Part shown: one piece after another, positions 8,206-17,162 of the stretch
Layout of the letters: each line of letters begins with the position of its first letter
Numbering within the stretch: the stretch's first letter is position 1
Source: Micromonospora chokoriensis
GTDB lineage: Bacteria; Actinomycetota; Actinomycetes; Mycobacteriales; Micromonosporaceae
DNA length: 64,000 nucleotides
Assembly (NCBI RefSeq): GCF_900091505.1
Contig: NZ_LT607409.1
Location: 930,001-994,000, forward strand
Direction of reading: 5' to 3'
Made by a program: the position numbers and the translations under genes
The notes under the pieces: generated by a model
What the model saw: the letters and a program-made list of their open reading frames with translations, nothing else
Told to the model about the DNA's origin: nothing
The model's database searches: none

Positions 8206-8988
8206 TCAGGTGTCGGAGGCGATGCCGTCGGCGACGCTGCGGGCCACGGTGAGCAGCTTGGCGCGGACCACCCGGGCGGAGGTCATCATCTCACTGGCCG
8301 GCAACGCGCACGCCAGCACGACGCGGCGTTCCATGTCCTTGTCCGGGGCGACGAGCACCGCCGCGCAGGCGACCCCCTGACGGAACTGCCCCATCTCCAG
8401 CTGCATGCCGCGCCGGTCGCCGGCCGCCAGGTCGGCCTCGAACGTCTCGGTGGTGGTCAGCGTGGCGGTGGTGAACGGGCGCATGCCGTACTCGCGCAGG
8501 TAGCGGTGGCGCTGGTCGACGCTGAGGGTGGCGAGCAGCGCCTTGCCGAGGGCCGTCGCGTGCGCCCCCTCGTCGAAGCCGGGGACCAGATCCTCCAGGT
8601 ACGGCGAGCGGTGCCCCTCGGCGACCGCGGTGAGGGCCACCTGACCGCCGACGAAGCGACCGAGGTAGTGGCTGTAGCCGGTGTCCAGGGCGGCCCGCCG
8701 TAGGGTCTCACCGACCGCTGGAGGGCCCCGGAACGCGGTCACCAGCTCCCGGTACCGGTCGGCCACCTCCAACCCCACGATGTACGTGCCGTCCTCGCGA
8801 CGGATCACGTAGCCCTCGTAGGCGAGTGTGCGGACCAGGTGGTAGGTGGTGGCCACGGTCAGCTCGCACCGCCGGGCTATCTGCTTGACGGTCAGGCCCT
8901 TGGGGGCGCGACCGACCGACTCCAGCACCCGCAGTGCTCGGGACACGCTGCGGATCAGGTCCGAAGGTTCTGCCAAGGGGTCGCGCAC
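8206..8988 (-). CDS. IclR family transcriptional regulator
   Basis: About 260 residues. The N-terminal winged helix (SVSRALRVLESVGRAPKGLTV and TVATTYHLVRTLAYEGYVIR, each shown in part) is followed by the IclR effector-binding domain with GFDEGAHATALGKALLATL. The GTG at 8988 is preferred over that at 8994 because GGAGG is then about 5 bases upstream, whereas it overlaps the earlier start. IclR proteins often repress catabolic or transport genes for aromatic or small organic acids. The gene is divergent from an MFS transporter, its likely target. Note that the effector is not identifiable. Confidence 0.87.
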   Translation of the reverse strand: MRDPLAEPSDLIRSVSRALRVLESVGRAPKGLTVKQIARRCELTVATTYHLVRTLAYEGYVIRREDGTYIVGLEVADRYRELVTAFRGPPAVGETLRRAALDTGYSHYLGRFVGGQVALTAVAEGHRSPYLEDLVPGFDEGAHATALGKALLATLSVDQRHRYLREYGMRPFTTATLTTTETFEADLAAGDRRGMQLEMGQFRQGVACAAVLVAPDKDMERRVVLACALPASEMMTSARVVRAKLLTVARSVADGIASDT

Positions 8989-9025
8989 AACCACCTCCGC
9001 CGCCGGGGACTTACACCATATGAAA

Positions 9026-9051
9026 AACAGGCCCGGTGCGAAATGCCTGTT
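9026..9051. promoter_or_regulatory. Candidate operator in the iclR-type/MFS divergent region
   Basis: AACAGGC at 9026-9032 is the inverted complement of GCCTGTT at 9045-9051, separated by 12 bases. It sits between the two divergent genes, as expected for a regulator site. This is an inference from symmetry and position only. Confidence 0.4.
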
Positions 9052-9142
9052 CGGGTCGAGGATGCCAGATCACCATCCACAGCTCGTGGTCCGACCGTCA
9101 CGGCGAGTGGTCTGAGACGGATTCACGTAGGTTTGCCGGACG

Positions 9143-10372
9143 ATGACCAACACCGCCATCACCCCCGAGCCGACCGCCGCCCGATCCCACCCGATCCGGG
9201 CCAGCGCCGGCGCAGTCGCCACCACAGTGGCCTGCGTACTCCCCGTGTTCCTGCTCGGTGGCCTCGCCGTGCAGATGGGCAGCGACCTCCGCTTCTCCCC
9301 GGCCGGCCTCGGCCTGGCCGTATCCGTCTACTTCGGCGTCAGCGCGCTGGCGTCGGTGCCCTCCGGCCGCCTGGTCGAGCGGTACGGCCCGGCCCGGGTG
9401 GCCCGCTGCGGCATCGCGCTCGCCGCCGTGTCGATGCTGGCCGTGGCGGCTGCCGCCCGGTCGTACCCGGTGCTGGTCGGGTTGCTGGCCCTCAGCGCCG
9501 CCGCGAACGCCCTCGGCCAGTTGGCCAGCAACACGGCCCTGGCCCAGCACGTGCCGGCCCGACGGCAGGGGCTGTCGTTCGGTGTGAAGCAGGCCGCCAT
9601 CCCGATCTCGACCCTGCTGGCCGGCGCAGCGGTGCCCGTCATCGCGCTCACCGTCGGCTGGCGGTGGGCGTTCGTGGCGGCGGCGGTGGTCGCGATGACG
9701 ACGCTGCCCGCCGTACCCCGGGACATACCTGGTCCGCCGCGACGGGCCGGCGCGACGCGCGCCGGCCGAGCGACGGCCGCGCTGGTGGTGGTCGGCGCGG
9801 CGGCGACGTTGGCAGCGGTGGCGGCCAACGCGCTGGGCACCTTCCTGGTGGACTCCGCCGCAGCCCGGGGGATGTCGCCGGGCCTGGCGGGCCTGACGCT
9901 GACGTTGGGCAGCGCGGTCTGCGTCGCGGCCCGGGTGGGTACCGGCTGGCTGGCCGATCGGCGTGCCACCGGGCACGTCGCCCTCATCGCCGCGATGCTC
10001 GTCGTCGGCGCGGTCGGGCTGGGCCTCCTCGCGCTGACCGGCCCGGTGCCGCTGGTGGTCGGCGTGGTGCTCGGCTTCGGTCTGGGGTGGGCGTGGCCCG
10101 GCCTGATGACCTTCGCGGTGGTCCGGCTCCACCCGCAGTCACCGGCCGCCGCCACCTCGATCACCCAGACCGGGGTGTACGCGGGCGGTTGTCTCGGCCC
10201 GCTGAGTCTGGGCCCGCTCGCCGCCCACCTCGGCTATCCGGCCATGTGGACCACCGCGGCGGCGGCCATGCTGCTGGCCGCCGTCCTCATGCTCGGCGGC
10301 GGCCGCCTGCTGGGCCGTGCCGCCGCCGTCGAGAGCCGGGGCGAAGGTCAGCTGGTGCGGTCGGCGATGTAG
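9143..10372 (+). CDS. Major facilitator superfamily transporter
   Basis: A protein of 409 residues with about twelve hydrophobic helices in two halves. The cytoplasmic loop SGRLVERYGPARVARCG matches the MFS loop 2-3 signature, repeated in the second half as GWLADRRATGHV. The substrate is unknown. The divergent IclR-type gene suggests induction by an organic acid. The 3' end overlaps the convergent polyprenyl synthase gene by 25 bases. Confidence 0.85.
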   Translation: MTNTAITPEPTAARSHPIRASAGAVATTVACVLPVFLLGGLAVQMGSDLRFSPAGLGLAVSVYFGVSALASVPSGRLVERYGPARVARCGIALAAVSMLAVAAAARSYPVLVGLLALSAAANALGQLASNTALAQHVPARRQGLSFGVKQAAIPISTLLAGAAVPVIALTVGWRWAFVAAAVVAMTTLPAVPRDIPGPPRRAGATRAGRATAALVVVGAAATLAAVAANALGTFLVDSAAARGMSPGLAGLTLTLGSAVCVAARVGTGWLADRRATGHVALIAAMLVVGAVGLGLLALTGPVPLVVGVVLGFGLGWAWPGLMTFAVVRLHPQSPAAATSITQTGVYAGGCLGPLSLGPLAAHLGYPAMWTTAAAAMLLAAVLMLGGGRLLGRAAAVESRGEGQLVRSAM

Positions 10373-11433
10373 TCGCAGAGCGATTCGAGCGCCTGCCGCG
10401 ACGGGCCCTCCGGAAGGGGGGCCAGACTCGCGCGGGCGTCCTCGGCGTAACTGCGCACGGTCTCCCGGGCGCGCTTGAGCGCCGGGCTTTCCCGGAGCAG
10501 CCCCAGCGCCTCGGCGTGCAGCGCGTCGTCGGTCAGCGGGCCGGTCGCGAGAATCTCCCGCAGACGCACCGAGGCGGCGTCCGAGTCGTCCGACTGGCGC
10601 GCGTAGAGCACCGGCAGCGTCGGAACGCCCTCGCGCAGGTCCGTGCCGGGCGTCTTGCCCGACTGCACCGACTCGGAGGCGATGTCGAGCAGGTCGTCGG
10701 TGAGCTGGAAGGCGACGCCGATCGTCTCGCCGTAACCGGCGAGGGCCTCCACGTGCTCCGGGGCGGCGCCACCGAACATGCCGCCGAACCGGATCGACGT
10801 GGCGATCAGCGAGCCGGTCTTGTCGGCGATCACGTTCAGGTAGTGGGTCACCGGGTCGTCGTCCGCGCGCGGCCCCACGGTCTCCGCGATCTGGCCGTGC
10901 ACCAGCCGGGCGAAGGTGCGCGCCTGCAACCGGACCGCCTCCGGGCCCAGGTCGGCGGCGATGTCCGCCGCGCGGGCGAAGAGGTAGTCGCCGACCAGGA
11001 TGGCGAGCGAGTTGGTCCAGCGGGAGTTCGCGCTCGCCGCGCCCCGGCGGACGACGGCCTCGTCCATCACGTCGTCGTGGTAGAGGGTGGCCAGGTGGGT
11101 GAGCTCCATCACCACTGCGGCCGGGACCACCTGCGGGCCGGTGGGGTCACCGAACTGTGCGCCGAGGGCCACCAGAAGCGGCCGGAAACGCTTCCCGCCC
11201 GCCTCCAGAAGGTGCCGGGCGGCCTCGGTGACGAACGGGTCCGCGCTGGACACACTGGCCCGCAACTCGACCTCGACCGTGTCCAGAACCGCCAGCACGG
11301 ACGCCTCGACCCGCGGATCGGCAAGGTGGAGGCCGATCGCGCCGAACTGACTCGTGCTCGCCCGACCCCGCCGACCGGCGGAGCCGGAGGCACCTGAACG
11401 CTCACCCGCCGGATTCACCACGCTATCAACCAT
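10348..11433 (-). CDS. Trans-isoprenyl (polyprenyl) diphosphate synthase, probably for the menaquinone side chain
   Basis: A protein of 361 residues. The family motifs GGKRFRPLL, first aspartate-rich DDVMD (in LATLYHDDVMDEAVVRRG) and second aspartate-rich DDLLD (in AFQLTDDLLDIASESV) are all intact. It condenses isopentenyl diphosphate onto allylic primers. It lies directly downstream of nuoN on the same strand, in a window rich in menaquinone genes, so heptaprenyl- to nonaprenyl-diphosphate synthesis for menaquinone is likely. Product length cannot be read from sequence. The first 40 residues are Ser/Gly/Arg-rich and may be disordered. Confidence 0.88.
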   Translation of the reverse strand: MVDSVVNPAGERSGASGSAGRRGRASTSQFGAIGLHLADPRVEASVLAVLDTVEVELRASVSSADPFVTEAARHLLEAGGKRFRPLLVALGAQFGDPTGPQVVPAAVVMELTHLATLYHDDVMDEAVVRRGAASANSRWTNSLAILVGDYLFARAADIAADLGPEAVRLQARTFARLVHGQIAETVGPRADDDPVTHYLNVIADKTGSLIATSIRFGGMFGGAAPEHVEALAGYGETIGVAFQLTDDLLDIASESVQSGKTPGTDLREGVPTLPVLYARQSDDSDAASVRLREILATGPLTDDALHAEALGLLRESPALKRARETVRSYAEDARASLAPLPEGPSRQALESLCDYIADRTS

Positions 11434-11470
11434 GCCACACCCGTTCGACCTGCTCCGGGTCGGGGATACG

Positions 11471-11510
11471 CACCGGGGGCCGGCACGTGAACACGCGCCG
11501 ACCCCCGGTG
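11471..11510 (-). terminator. Hairpin after the nuo operon
   Basis: Positions 11471-11484 pair with 11497-11510 (13 of 14 pairs, 12-base loop), 14 bases past the nuoN stop and before the polyprenyl synthase start at 11433. It is a probable terminator or attenuator separating the two. Confidence 0.7.
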
Positions 11511-11523
11511 ATCGATCTTTCCG

Positions 11524-13077
11524 TCATCGAACGAATTCGGCAGCTCCGCTGGCCAGATCGAGCAGCGGCGCCGGGGCGACACCCAGGACCAGGGTGGCCA
11601 GCACACCGATCGTCAACGCGGCGGCGGTGAGCCCGCCGGGCACCGTGACGGTCGGGGTGGACTCGCCCGGCTCGGAGAGCCACATCATCACCACGACCCG
11701 CAGGTACGGGAACGCCAGCACCATGCTGGTCAGCACACCGGCGATCACCAGCCAGGCCTGACCGCCGTCGAGCGCCGGCCCGAAGATGGCGAACTTGCTG
11801 GTGAAACCACTGGTCAGTGGGATACCCGCGAAGGCCAGCAGGATGAAGGTGAACAGCGCGGCGAAGAACGGCGACCGCCGACCCAACCCGGCCCAGCGGG
11901 ACAGGTGGGTGGCCTCCCCGTCGGAGTCCCGCACCAGGGTCACCACCGCGAACGCGGCCAGCACCGAGAAGCCGTACGCGACCAGGTAGAACATCGTGCC
12001 GGAGAGCCCGTCGCGGCTCGGCGCCAGCACACCGACCAGCAGGTAGCCGGCGTTGGCGATCGAGGAGTACGCGAGCAACCGCTTGATGTCGGTCTGGGTG
12101 ACCGCGAGCACCGCGCCGACCAGCATGGTCAGCACCGCCACCGCGCCGAGGACCGGGGTGAAGTCCCAGCTGGCGTCGGCGAACGCTACGTGGAAGACCC
12201 GCAGCAGGGCACCGAACGCGGCGACCTTGGTGCAGGCCGCCATGAAGCCGGTGACCGGGGTCGGTGCGCCCTGGTAGACGTCCGGCGTCCAGACGTGGAA
12301 CGGTGCCGCCGCCGCCTTGAAGAGCAGGCCGATCGAGAGCAACGCCATGCCGGCGAAGAGGAGCACCGGGCTGGCCGGGGACTCGCTCACCGCCGCGTCG
12401 ATCGTGGCGAAGTCGACGCCGGCCGGCCGGCCCGGGATGCCGGAGGTGAAGCCGTAGATCAGCGCCACCCCGAACAGGAAGAACGCGGAGGCGTACGCGC
12501 CGAGCAGGAAGTACTTCATCGCCGCCTCCTGGCTCAGCAGCCGCCGGCGACGGGCCAGCGCGCAGAGCAGGTAGAGCGGCAGGGAGAAGACCTCCAGCGC
12601 GATGAACATGGTCAGCAGGTCGTTCGCCGCCACGAAGATCAGCATGCCGCCGATCGCGAACGTGGTGAGCGGGTAGACCTCGGTGAGGCCGTTGCGCCCC
12701 TCGGCCTGCCGCCGGTCGTCGGCCGACTCGGCGGTCACCGCGGCCTGGGCGACGAACGCCCCGCCGCGCTCGACCGAGCGGTCACCGATCAACAGCAGCG
12801 CCATCGCGGCCAGCACCAGGATCGCGCCCTGGAGGAACAGCGTCGGCCCGTCGATCGCGAGGGCCCGGCCGGCGGTGACGATCCGCTCGTCGGCGCTGAG
12901 GACCACCATGGTCAGCGCCGCGAGCACGGCCAGCAGCGCCAGCGTCAGCTGCACCACGTGCCGCCAGCGCCGGGGCACGAGAGCCTCGACCAGCACGCCG
13001 AGCAACGCGGCGCCCAGCATGATCAGGATCGGGGAGAGCGCCGCGTAGTCGATCGACGGCAGTTTCAACTCGGTCAC
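11524..13077 (-). CDS. nuoN: NADH-quinone oxidoreductase subunit N
   Basis: A polytopic proton-pumping subunit of complex I, homologous to Mrp antiporters; 517 residues. The conserved core includes LLFKAAAAPFHVWTPDVYQG and TQTDIKRLLAYSSIANAGYL, with the lysines of the proton channel. The GTG at 13077 is chosen because AAAGG lies 8 bases upstream and upstream codons would only translate an intergenic repeat. It is the last gene of nuoA-N; the gap to nuoM (13078-13186) is filled by a degenerate copy of a repeat. Its terminator follows at 11471-11510. Confidence 0.93.
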   Translation of the reverse strand: MTELKLPSIDYAALSPILIMLGAALLGVLVEALVPRRWRHVVQLTLALLAVLAALTMVVLSADERIVTAGRALAIDGPTLFLQGAILVLAAMALLLIGDRSVERGGAFVAQAAVTAESADDRRQAEGRNGLTEVYPLTTFAIGGMLIFVAANDLLTMFIALEVFSLPLYLLCALARRRRLLSQEAAMKYFLLGAYASAFFLFGVALIYGFTSGIPGRPAGVDFATIDAAVSESPASPVLLFAGMALLSIGLLFKAAAAPFHVWTPDVYQGAPTPVTGFMAACTKVAAFGALLRVFHVAFADASWDFTPVLGAVAVLTMLVGAVLAVTQTDIKRLLAYSSIANAGYLLVGVLAPSRDGLSGTMFYLVAYGFSVLAAFAVVTLVRDSDGEATHLSRWAGLGRRSPFFAALFTFILLAFAGIPLTSGFTSKFAIFGPALDGGQAWLVIAGVLTSMVLAFPYLRVVVMMWLSEPGESTPTVTVPGGLTAAALTIGVLATLVLGVAPAPLLDLASGAAEFVR

Positions 13078-13085
13078 TGTGCCGA

Positions 13086-13193
13086 CCTTTCGTTCGCGCC
13101 TGCGCCACACCTTGCCCGCGACTGCGGGGCTCGCTTCGCTCTCTCCTCGCGCGGCCGGATGGGGCTCGCGAGCTCACTCCTCGCGCTCACCGG
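13086..13193. repeat. Intergenic repeat copy A (nuoM/nuoN gap), degenerate
   Basis: This stretch holds rearranged pieces of the unit also seen at 17047-17103, 17106-17162 and 22431-22480: TTTCGTTCGCG, CGCGACTGCGGGGCTCGC, CTCACTCCTCGCGCTCACCG. On the minus strand it begins at the nuoM stop codon (TGAGCGCGAGG) and ends with the CGAAAGG that serves as ribosome binding site of nuoN. Confidence 0.8.
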
Positions 13194-14719
13194 CCTGCCT
13201 CCTGGACGGTGCCCACCGACGGGGCCGGGTCGGTTCTACCGATGTCGTCCATGGTCGCCTGGACGGCCGGGTTGATCACGTCAGTGACCGGCTTGGGGAA
13301 GAAGCCGAGCAGCACGATCAGTGCGATCAGTGGGGCGACCACGACCTTCTCGCGCAGGTTGAGGTCCTTGCGCATCCCGTCGACCTCGGTCAGCGCCGGG
13401 TTGAGGGTGCCCTGGGTGGTGCGCTGCACCATCCACAGCACGTACGCGGCGGCCAGGATGATGCCGAGCGTGGCGATGATCGCGACCGGCTTGTTCACCG
13501 TGAAGGTGCCGATCAGCACCAGGAACTCGGAGATGAACGGCGCCGTGCCCGGTAGCGCGAGCGAGGCGAGACCGGCGAAGAACAGCACCCCGGCGAGCAC
13601 CGGGACCAGCTTGCCGGCACCACCGAAGTCGCTGATCAGCGCCGAGCCACGCCGGGCGACCAGCATGCCCACCACGAGGAACAGCAGGCCGGTGGCCAGG
13701 CCGTGGTTGAGCATGTAGAGCACCGCGCCGGTGCCGGCCTGGGTGGTGAAGGCGAAGATGCCCACACCGATGAAACCGAAGTGCGCGATCGAGGTGTACG
13801 ACACCAGCCGCTTGAGGTCGTTCTGGCCGACCGCCAGCAGCGCTGCGTAGATGATGCCGATCACGCCCAACGCCAACGCCCAGGGCGCGAACCACTTCGA
13901 CGCCTCGGGGAACAGCGGCAGGCAGTAACGCAGGATGCCGAACGTGCCGACCTTGTCCAGCACACCGACCAGCAGCGCCGCGGCACCCGCGGGGGCCGCG
14001 CCACCGGCGTCCGGCAGCCAGGTGTGGAACGGGAAGAACGGCGCCTTGATCGCGAACGCGAGGAAGAAGCCGAGGAACAGCCACCGCTCGGTGCCGGTGC
14101 TGATGTCCACCTGCGACAGCGCCTGCCAGTCGAAGGTCTTGCCGCCGACCACCCACAGGCCGATCACGGCGGCCAGCATGAACAGACCGCCGACCAGCGA
14201 GTAGAGGAAGAACTTCACCGCCGCGTACTGCCGCTGGTGGCCGCCGTAGCTGCCGATGAGGAAGTACATCGGGACGAGCATGACCTCGAAGAACACGTAG
14301 AACAGGAAGACGTCGGCGGCCGCGAAGACACCGATCATCGTGCATTCGAGAACCAGCAGCAGCGCGAAGTAGACGGGCACCGACCGCTTCGACGACTCGG
14401 CGTCGTGCCACGACGCCAGGATCACCAGCGGGACCAGCACCGCGATCAGCATCAGCATCACCAGCGCGATGCCGTCGGCCGCGAAGGTGAAGCTGACACC
14501 CCAGTTCGGGATCCACGAGTACGACTCGCGGAACTGGAAGCGGTCACCGCCGGTCTTGAAGCTGACCCACATCACCACCGAGAGCACCAACACGAGCAGC
14601 GACCAGGCGAACGCCACCTGCTTGGCCAGCTCCGGCCGGTGGCGCGGCAGGAAGGCCACCACCAGGGCGCCCACCAGCGGCGCCACGGTGAGCACCGAGA
14701 GGAACGGGAAGTTGGACAT
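13187..14719 (-). CDS. nuoM: NADH-quinone oxidoreductase subunit M
   Basis: A 510-residue antiporter-like membrane subunit of complex I. It contains AIKAPFFPFHTWLPDAGGAA and GQNDLKRLVSYTSIAHFGFI, the hallmark lysine- and histidine-bearing helices of NuoM, plus an early glutamate in FEVMLVPMYFLIGSYGG. Its stop codon (TGA) falls inside intergenic repeat copy A. A 64-base gap separates it from nuoL. It acts in the membrane arm, coupling quinone reduction to proton export. Confidence 0.95.
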   Translation of the reverse strand: MSNFPFLSVLTVAPLVGALVVAFLPRHRPELAKQVAFAWSLLVLVLSVVMWVSFKTGGDRFQFRESYSWIPNWGVSFTFAADGIALVMLMLIAVLVPLVILASWHDAESSKRSVPVYFALLLVLECTMIGVFAAADVFLFYVFFEVMLVPMYFLIGSYGGHQRQYAAVKFFLYSLVGGLFMLAAVIGLWVVGGKTFDWQALSQVDISTGTERWLFLGFFLAFAIKAPFFPFHTWLPDAGGAAPAGAAALLVGVLDKVGTFGILRYCLPLFPEASKWFAPWALALGVIGIIYAALLAVGQNDLKRLVSYTSIAHFGFIGVGIFAFTTQAGTGAVLYMLNHGLATGLLFLVVGMLVARRGSALISDFGGAGKLVPVLAGVLFFAGLASLALPGTAPFISEFLVLIGTFTVNKPVAIIATLGIILAAAYVLWMVQRTTQGTLNPALTEVDGMRKDLNLREKVVVAPLIALIVLLGFFPKPVTDVINPAVQATMDDIGRTDPAPSVGTVQEAGR

Positions 14720-14783
14720 TATGCGGCCTTACCTCCGTCGTCACTGCGTGGTCCGCCGGCGGGGGCGGCCGGGAAGAGGTCGA

Positions 14784-16709
14784 TCACGCCAGCCACCCCG
14801 CCTGCACCGCCAGGAACGCCGCCATCACCAGCAGCGCACCGGCCAGGATCGAGGTGGCGTACGAGCGGACGAAGCCGGTCTGCATCCGCCGGAGGCGGCC
14901 CGAGCCACCGCCGACCGCGGCGGCGAGCCCATTGACGAGCCCGTCGATGCCCCGGTTGTCGAGGAACACCAGCGCCCGGGTGAGGAAGATGCCCGGCTTC
15001 TCGAAGACCGCCTCGTTGAACGCGTCGGTGTAGAGGTTGCGCCGGGCGGCGGTGACCAACACACCGGCCGGCTGCGGCGCGGTGGCCGTGCCGGCCCGGA
15101 ACAGGAACCAGGCGAGCCCGGCACCGAGCACGGTGACCAGCAGCGACAGGATCGTGATCACGAGGTGCGAGAGGACCGGCTTGTGCTCCGCGTGCTCACC
15201 GCCGAGCCCAGCGGTGGCCGCCAGCCAGTCCGGCACCGAGGTGGAGAGCAGGTAGCCGGCTCCGACCGAACCGACCGCCAGCAGGATCAGCGGGATCGTC
15301 ATCAGCTTGGGCGACTCGTGCGGGTGCTCGATGTCCTCGGTCCACCGCTTCGGTCCGTGGAACGTGAGCACGAACAGTCGCGTCATGTAGAACGCGGTCA
15401 GCCCGGCGCCGAGCAGCGCCGCGCCGCCGAAGAGCCAGGCGGTCCAGTCCTCCCGCTCGAAGGCGGCCACGATGATCGGCTCCTTCGAGAAGAACCCGGA
15501 GAACGGGAACATGCCGATGATGGCCAGCCAGCCCATCATGAAGGTCAACCAGGTGATCTTCATGTGCTTCGAGAGGCCACCGAAGCGGCGGATGTCGACC
15601 TGGTCCTTCATGCCGTGCATCACCGAGCCGGCGCCGAGGAACATGTTGGCCTTGAAGAAGCCGTGCGCCAGCAGGTGGATGATCGCCAGCGCGTACGCGC
15701 CACCACCCAGGCCGACGCCGACGAACATGTAGCCGATCTGGCTGACCGTCGACCAGGCGAGCACCCGCTTGATGTCGTCCTTGGCCGCGCCGATGACGCA
15801 GCCGATCAGCAGGGTGAGCGCACCGACACTGACCACGACGAGTTGCAACGTCGAGTTCGCGGAGAAGACCGGGTTGGACCGGGCGATCAGGTAGACGCCG
15901 GCGGTGACCATGGTGGCCGCGTGGATGAGCGCCGACACCGGGGTCGGACCCTCCATCGCGTCCGGCAACCAGGCCTGGAGGGGGAACTGGCCCGACTTGC
16001 CGGCCGCGCCGAGCAGCAGCAGCAGACCGAGGACCAGCACCGTCGCGCCGGTCAGCGAGCCGACACCGTTGAACACCTCGTCGTACTGGGTGGTGCCGAG
16101 GGTGGCGAACATGATGAAGATGCCGATGGCCAGGCCGGCGTCGCCGACCCGGTTCATCAGGAACGCCTTCTTACCGGCGGTGGCCGCGCTCGGACGCTCG
16201 GTCCAGAACGAGATCAGCAGGTACGACGCCAGGCCGACGCCCTCCCAGCCGAAGTACAACATCACGTAGTTGTTGCCGAGCACCAGCAGCAGCATCGCCG
16301 CGACGAACAGGTTGAAGTACGCGAAGAACCGGCGACGACCCGCGTCGTGCGCCATGTACTCCACCGCGTACAGGTGGATCAGGAAGCCCACCCCGGTGAT
16401 CAGCAGCACGAAGACCGCAGCCAGCGGGTCGAACAGCAGGCCGAAGTCGACGCGCAGGTCACCGACCGCGATGAAGTCCCAGAGGCTCAGCTCGACCGAC
16501 TTGTTCTCCAGGCCACGCAGCTGGAAGAAGAAGGACAGGCCGAGCACGAACGCGGCACCGATGGCCGCCACACCCAACCAGTGCCCCCAGCGGTCGGCCC
16601 GCCGGCCGAGCAGCAGCAGGACGGCCGCGCTCAGCAGCGGGATCGCCACCAGCAGCCACACGCCCCCGAGCAGCCCCGTGGCCTGGGCGTATTCCACAGT
16701 CTCTTCCAC
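14784..16709 (-). CDS. nuoL: NADH-quinone oxidoreductase subunit L
   Basis: A 641-residue membrane subunit of complex I, the most distal pump. Conserved pieces include GWEGVGLASYLLISFW, GKSGQFPLQAWLPDAMEGPT and SALIHAATMVTAGVYLIAR, together with the long C-terminal lateral helix region. The start is GTG at 16709 with AGGGG just upstream, 11 bases after the nuoK stop. The length and motifs are normal for the family. Confidence 0.95.
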   Translation of the reverse strand: MEETVEYAQATGLLGGVWLLVAIPLLSAAVLLLLGRRADRWGHWLGVAAIGAAFVLGLSFFFQLRGLENKSVELSLWDFIAVGDLRVDFGLLFDPLAAVFVLLITGVGFLIHLYAVEYMAHDAGRRRFFAYFNLFVAAMLLLVLGNNYVMLYFGWEGVGLASYLLISFWTERPSAATAGKKAFLMNRVGDAGLAIGIFIMFATLGTTQYDEVFNGVGSLTGATVLVLGLLLLLGAAGKSGQFPLQAWLPDAMEGPTPVSALIHAATMVTAGVYLIARSNPVFSANSTLQLVVVSVGALTLLIGCVIGAAKDDIKRVLAWSTVSQIGYMFVGVGLGGGAYALAIIHLLAHGFFKANMFLGAGSVMHGMKDQVDIRRFGGLSKHMKITWLTFMMGWLAIIGMFPFSGFFSKEPIIVAAFEREDWTAWLFGGAALLGAGLTAFYMTRLFVLTFHGPKRWTEDIEHPHESPKLMTIPLILLAVGSVGAGYLLSTSVPDWLAATAGLGGEHAEHKPVLSHLVITILSLLVTVLGAGLAWFLFRAGTATAPQPAGVLVTAARRNLYTDAFNEAVFEKPGIFLTRALVFLDNRGIDGLVNGLAAAVGGGSGRLRRMQTGFVRSYATSILAGALLVMAAFLAVQAGWLA

Positions 16710-16720
16710 CGGTGGACCCC

Positions 16721-17038
16721 TCAGTACTTCAGCAGGTTGGCGTCGTCGACGCTCGCCGAGCGTCGCGTCCGGAAGATGGCCATGATGATCGCGAGCCCGA
16801 CCACGACCTCGGCCGCCGCCACCACCATCACGAAGAACGCCATGATCTGGCCGTTGAGGTCACCGTTGATCCGGCTGAAGGTGACCAGCGTCAGGTTGGC
16901 CGCGTTGAGCATCAGCTCCACGCACATGAACAGCACGATCGCGTTGCGCCGGATCAGCACCCCGGCGGCGCCGATGGTGAACAGCACCGCGGCGAGGACG
17001 AGGTAGTAGTTCGGCTCGACCGAGAAGAACGATTCCAT
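16721..17038 (-). CDS. nuoK: NADH-quinone oxidoreductase subunit K
   Basis: A 105-residue, three-helix membrane subunit. It contains [20 protein letters not shown] and [19 protein letters not shown], with the two buried glutamates essential for coupling. Reading further upstream only translates the intergenic repeat, so the ATG at 17038 is preferred; GGAAGG lies 11 bases upstream and comes from the end of repeat copy B. The 117-base gap to nuoJ carries two copies of that repeat. Confidence 0.93.
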   Translation of the reverse strand: MESFFSVEPNYYLVLAAVLFTIGAAGVLIRRNAIVLFMCVELMLNAANLTLVTFSRINGDLNGQIMAFFVMVVAAAEVVVGLAIIMAIFRTRRSASVDDANLLKY

Positions 17039-17046
17039 TACTTGGT

Positions 17047-17103
17047 CTGCCTTCCGTTCGCGACTGCGGGGCTCCGCTTCGCTGCACTCCTCGCGCTCAC
17101 CGG
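17047..17103. repeat. Intergenic repeat copy B (nuoJ/nuoK gap)
   Basis: A 57-base unit containing TTCGCGACTGCGGGGCTCCG and CTTCGCTGCACTCCTCGCGC. It is identical to copy C except for one base, the two lying in tandem with a 59-base period. The minus-strand end nearest nuoK supplies its GGAAGG Shine-Dalgarno-like motif. Confidence 0.92.
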
Positions 17104-17105
17104 GC

Positions 17106-17162
17106 CTGCCTTTCGTTCGCGACTGCGGGGCTCCGCTTCGCTGCACTCCTCGCGCTCACCGG
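17106..17162. repeat. Intergenic repeat copy C (nuoJ/nuoK gap)
   Basis: A 57-base unit, 56 of 57 identical to copy B. On the minus strand its first bases CCGGTGAGCGCGAGG include the nuoJ stop codon, so the element begins at, not after, the end of the gene. Confidence 0.92.

Noticed and set aside
8839..11397. Long plus-strand reading frame (852 codons) opposite the polyprenyl synthase and across the MFS gene
   Set aside because: It is antisense or out of frame to two genes with clear motifs, and its composition is Arg/Gly/Ala/His-only.
14469..17006. Long plus-strand reading frame opposite nuoL
   Set aside because: Its composition (His/Gln/Arg/Glu-rich) is the mirror of membrane-protein codons; nuoL on the other strand is certain.
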